Assembly (NCBI GenBank): GCA_022826885.1
Contig: JAJDUB010000030.1
Location: 1-64,000, forward strand
DNA from: Gammaproteobacteria bacterium
Lineage (GTDB): Bacteria; Pseudomonadota; Gammaproteobacteria; Eutrophobiales; Eutrophobiaceae
Length of the DNA stretch: 64,000 bases
Direction of reading: 5' to 3'
Shown here: positions 63,635 to 64,000 of the stretch, piece after piece
Layout of the letters: each line of letters opens with the position of its first letter
Position numbering within the stretch: the stretch's first letter is position 1
The notes under the pieces: generated by a model
Database searches by the model: none
Told to the model about the DNA's origin: nothing
What the model saw: the letters and a program-made list of their open reading frames with translations, nothing else
Program-made: the position numbers and the translations under genes

Positions 63635-64000
63635 ATGAGTGACCTGTTCAAAATCCGGGGCTTTCTTCCCTATGTCTGTATGCTGTTCCTGAACGCCTTC
63701 GTGGACCTGGGGCACAAGATCACCATACAGAATACCGTTTTCAAGACCTACGAAGGCGACGCCCTGATTATTCTGACGGCAATCGTCAACGCCCTGATCC
63801 TGCTGCCGTTCATCCTGCTGTTCACCCCCGCCGGTTTCCTGGCCGACAAGTTCCCGAAAAACAGGGTGATGCGCACCACCGCCTGGGGCGCCGTCGTCCT
63901 CACCAGCCTGATTACCCTGTTCTACCACCTGGGATGGTTCTGGGCCGCATTTGCCATGACGTTCCTGCTGGCGGTGCAAAGCGCGTTTTACTCACCCGCG
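63635..64000 (+). CDS. MFS transporter, LplT/Aas-like N-terminus (3' part outside window)
   Basis: 122 codons are visible, then the window ends. MSDLFKIRGFLPYVCMLFLN continues as AFVDLGHKITIQNTVFKTYE, followed by helices with the MFS loop AGFLADKFPKNRVMR. The FVDLGHKITIQNTVFK stretch is typical of the transporter domain of lysophospholipid transporter LplT or of fused transporter-acyltransferase (Aas) proteins. Whether an acyltransferase domain follows is not visible. Starts 4 bases after the tldD stop. Confidence 0.8.
   Translation, partial: MSDLFKIRGFLPYVCMLFLNAFVDLGHKITIQNTVFKTYEGDALIILTAIVNALILLPFILLFTPAGFLADKFPKNRVMRTTAWGAVVLTSLITLFYHLGWFWAAFAMTFLLAVQSAFYSPA

Noticed and set aside
1-64000. 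Mobile island, prophage or insertion sequence in the window
   Set aside because: No transposase, integrase, phage gene or target-site duplication was seen; toxin-antitoxin pairs alone do not show an island.
1-64000. tRNA, rRNA or riboswitch genes
   Set aside because: The gaps are short and I recognise no tRNA cloverleaf sequence or known riboswitch core; a covariance-model scan would be needed to exclude small RNAs.

Overview
The window is a 64 kb, GC-rich, gene-dense chromosomal segment that reads as an aerobic, heterotrophic gammaproteobacterium. The evidence is the homodimeric-type AceE pyruvate dehydrogenase, an RF2 gene with the classical programmed frameshift, ActP/DUF485 acetate uptake, PaaX-controlled phenylacetate catabolism, squalene-hopene cyclase and the lysS-prfB-recJ-thrC-hom order. 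I cannot name a genus. I see no rRNA, tRNA, CRISPR array, transposase or prophage, and no gene-free stretch over 300 bases; every gap is shorter and its content is listed where I could read any.

Layout. 1-9.3 kb: a partial queuosine-precursor transporter, an ornithine cyclodeaminase-family gene, squalene-hopene cyclase with an unrecognised partner, an acyl-CoA dehydrogenase, then a small regulatory island (Fic protein, FitAB/VapBC-type toxin-antitoxin, Lrp regulator). 9.4-12.5 kb: putA. 12.5-19.1 kb, minus strand: paaABCDE, paaX and an acyl-CoA ligase. 19.2-24.2 kb: a reductive-dehalogenase-like protein, a second VapBC pair and the acetate permease. 24.3-35 kb: Rieske oxygenase, nitrilase-family hydrolase, FAD oxidoreductase and EthD-like protein on the plus strand, then a Nudix/metallo-beta-lactamase fusion and an amidase on the minus strand, then a TRAP transporter. 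35-43.7 kb: HDAC-like amidohydrolase, quinoprotein (TTQ) amine dehydrogenase with a cytochrome c, paaK, paaZ, paaI, a peroxiredoxin and a TetR regulator. 44-50 kb: aceE-aceF-nudix and argG. 50-52.4 kb: a bufA-bufB-bufC (HvfABC-type) operon encoding a peptide modified by an MNIO enzyme. 52.5-64 kb: lysS, prfB, recJ, thrC, hom, an NCS2 permease with an extra cytosolic domain, a Nit hydrolase, tldD and a partial MFS gene.

Possible metabolic logic (inference): the TTQ amine dehydrogenase could turn an aromatic amine into an aldehyde, whose acid would be activated by PaaK, epoxidised by PaaABCE and opened by PaaZ. The later Paa enzymes (PaaG, F, H, J) are not in the window. The amidase, the nitrilase, the Rieske oxygenase and the TRAP transporter suggest further small-molecule scavenging.

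The most unusual feature is a scatter of short perfect palindromes of two families: GGGGTCAGAGTAA..TTACTCTGACCCC (seven good copies) and GGGGACRGA..TCYGTCCCC (five good copies plus decayed ones). They sit at gene borders and repeatedly run into coding sequence. They supply the last residues and stop codon of the acyl-CoA ligase and of a Nudix gene, lie in frame near the C-terminus of bufB, and lie inside the 5' reading frame of dctP. A separate REP-like cluster forms the N-terminal reading frame of the cytochrome gene. The other high-interest locus is the buf operon, whose precursor carries nine Cys in EGKCG repeats.
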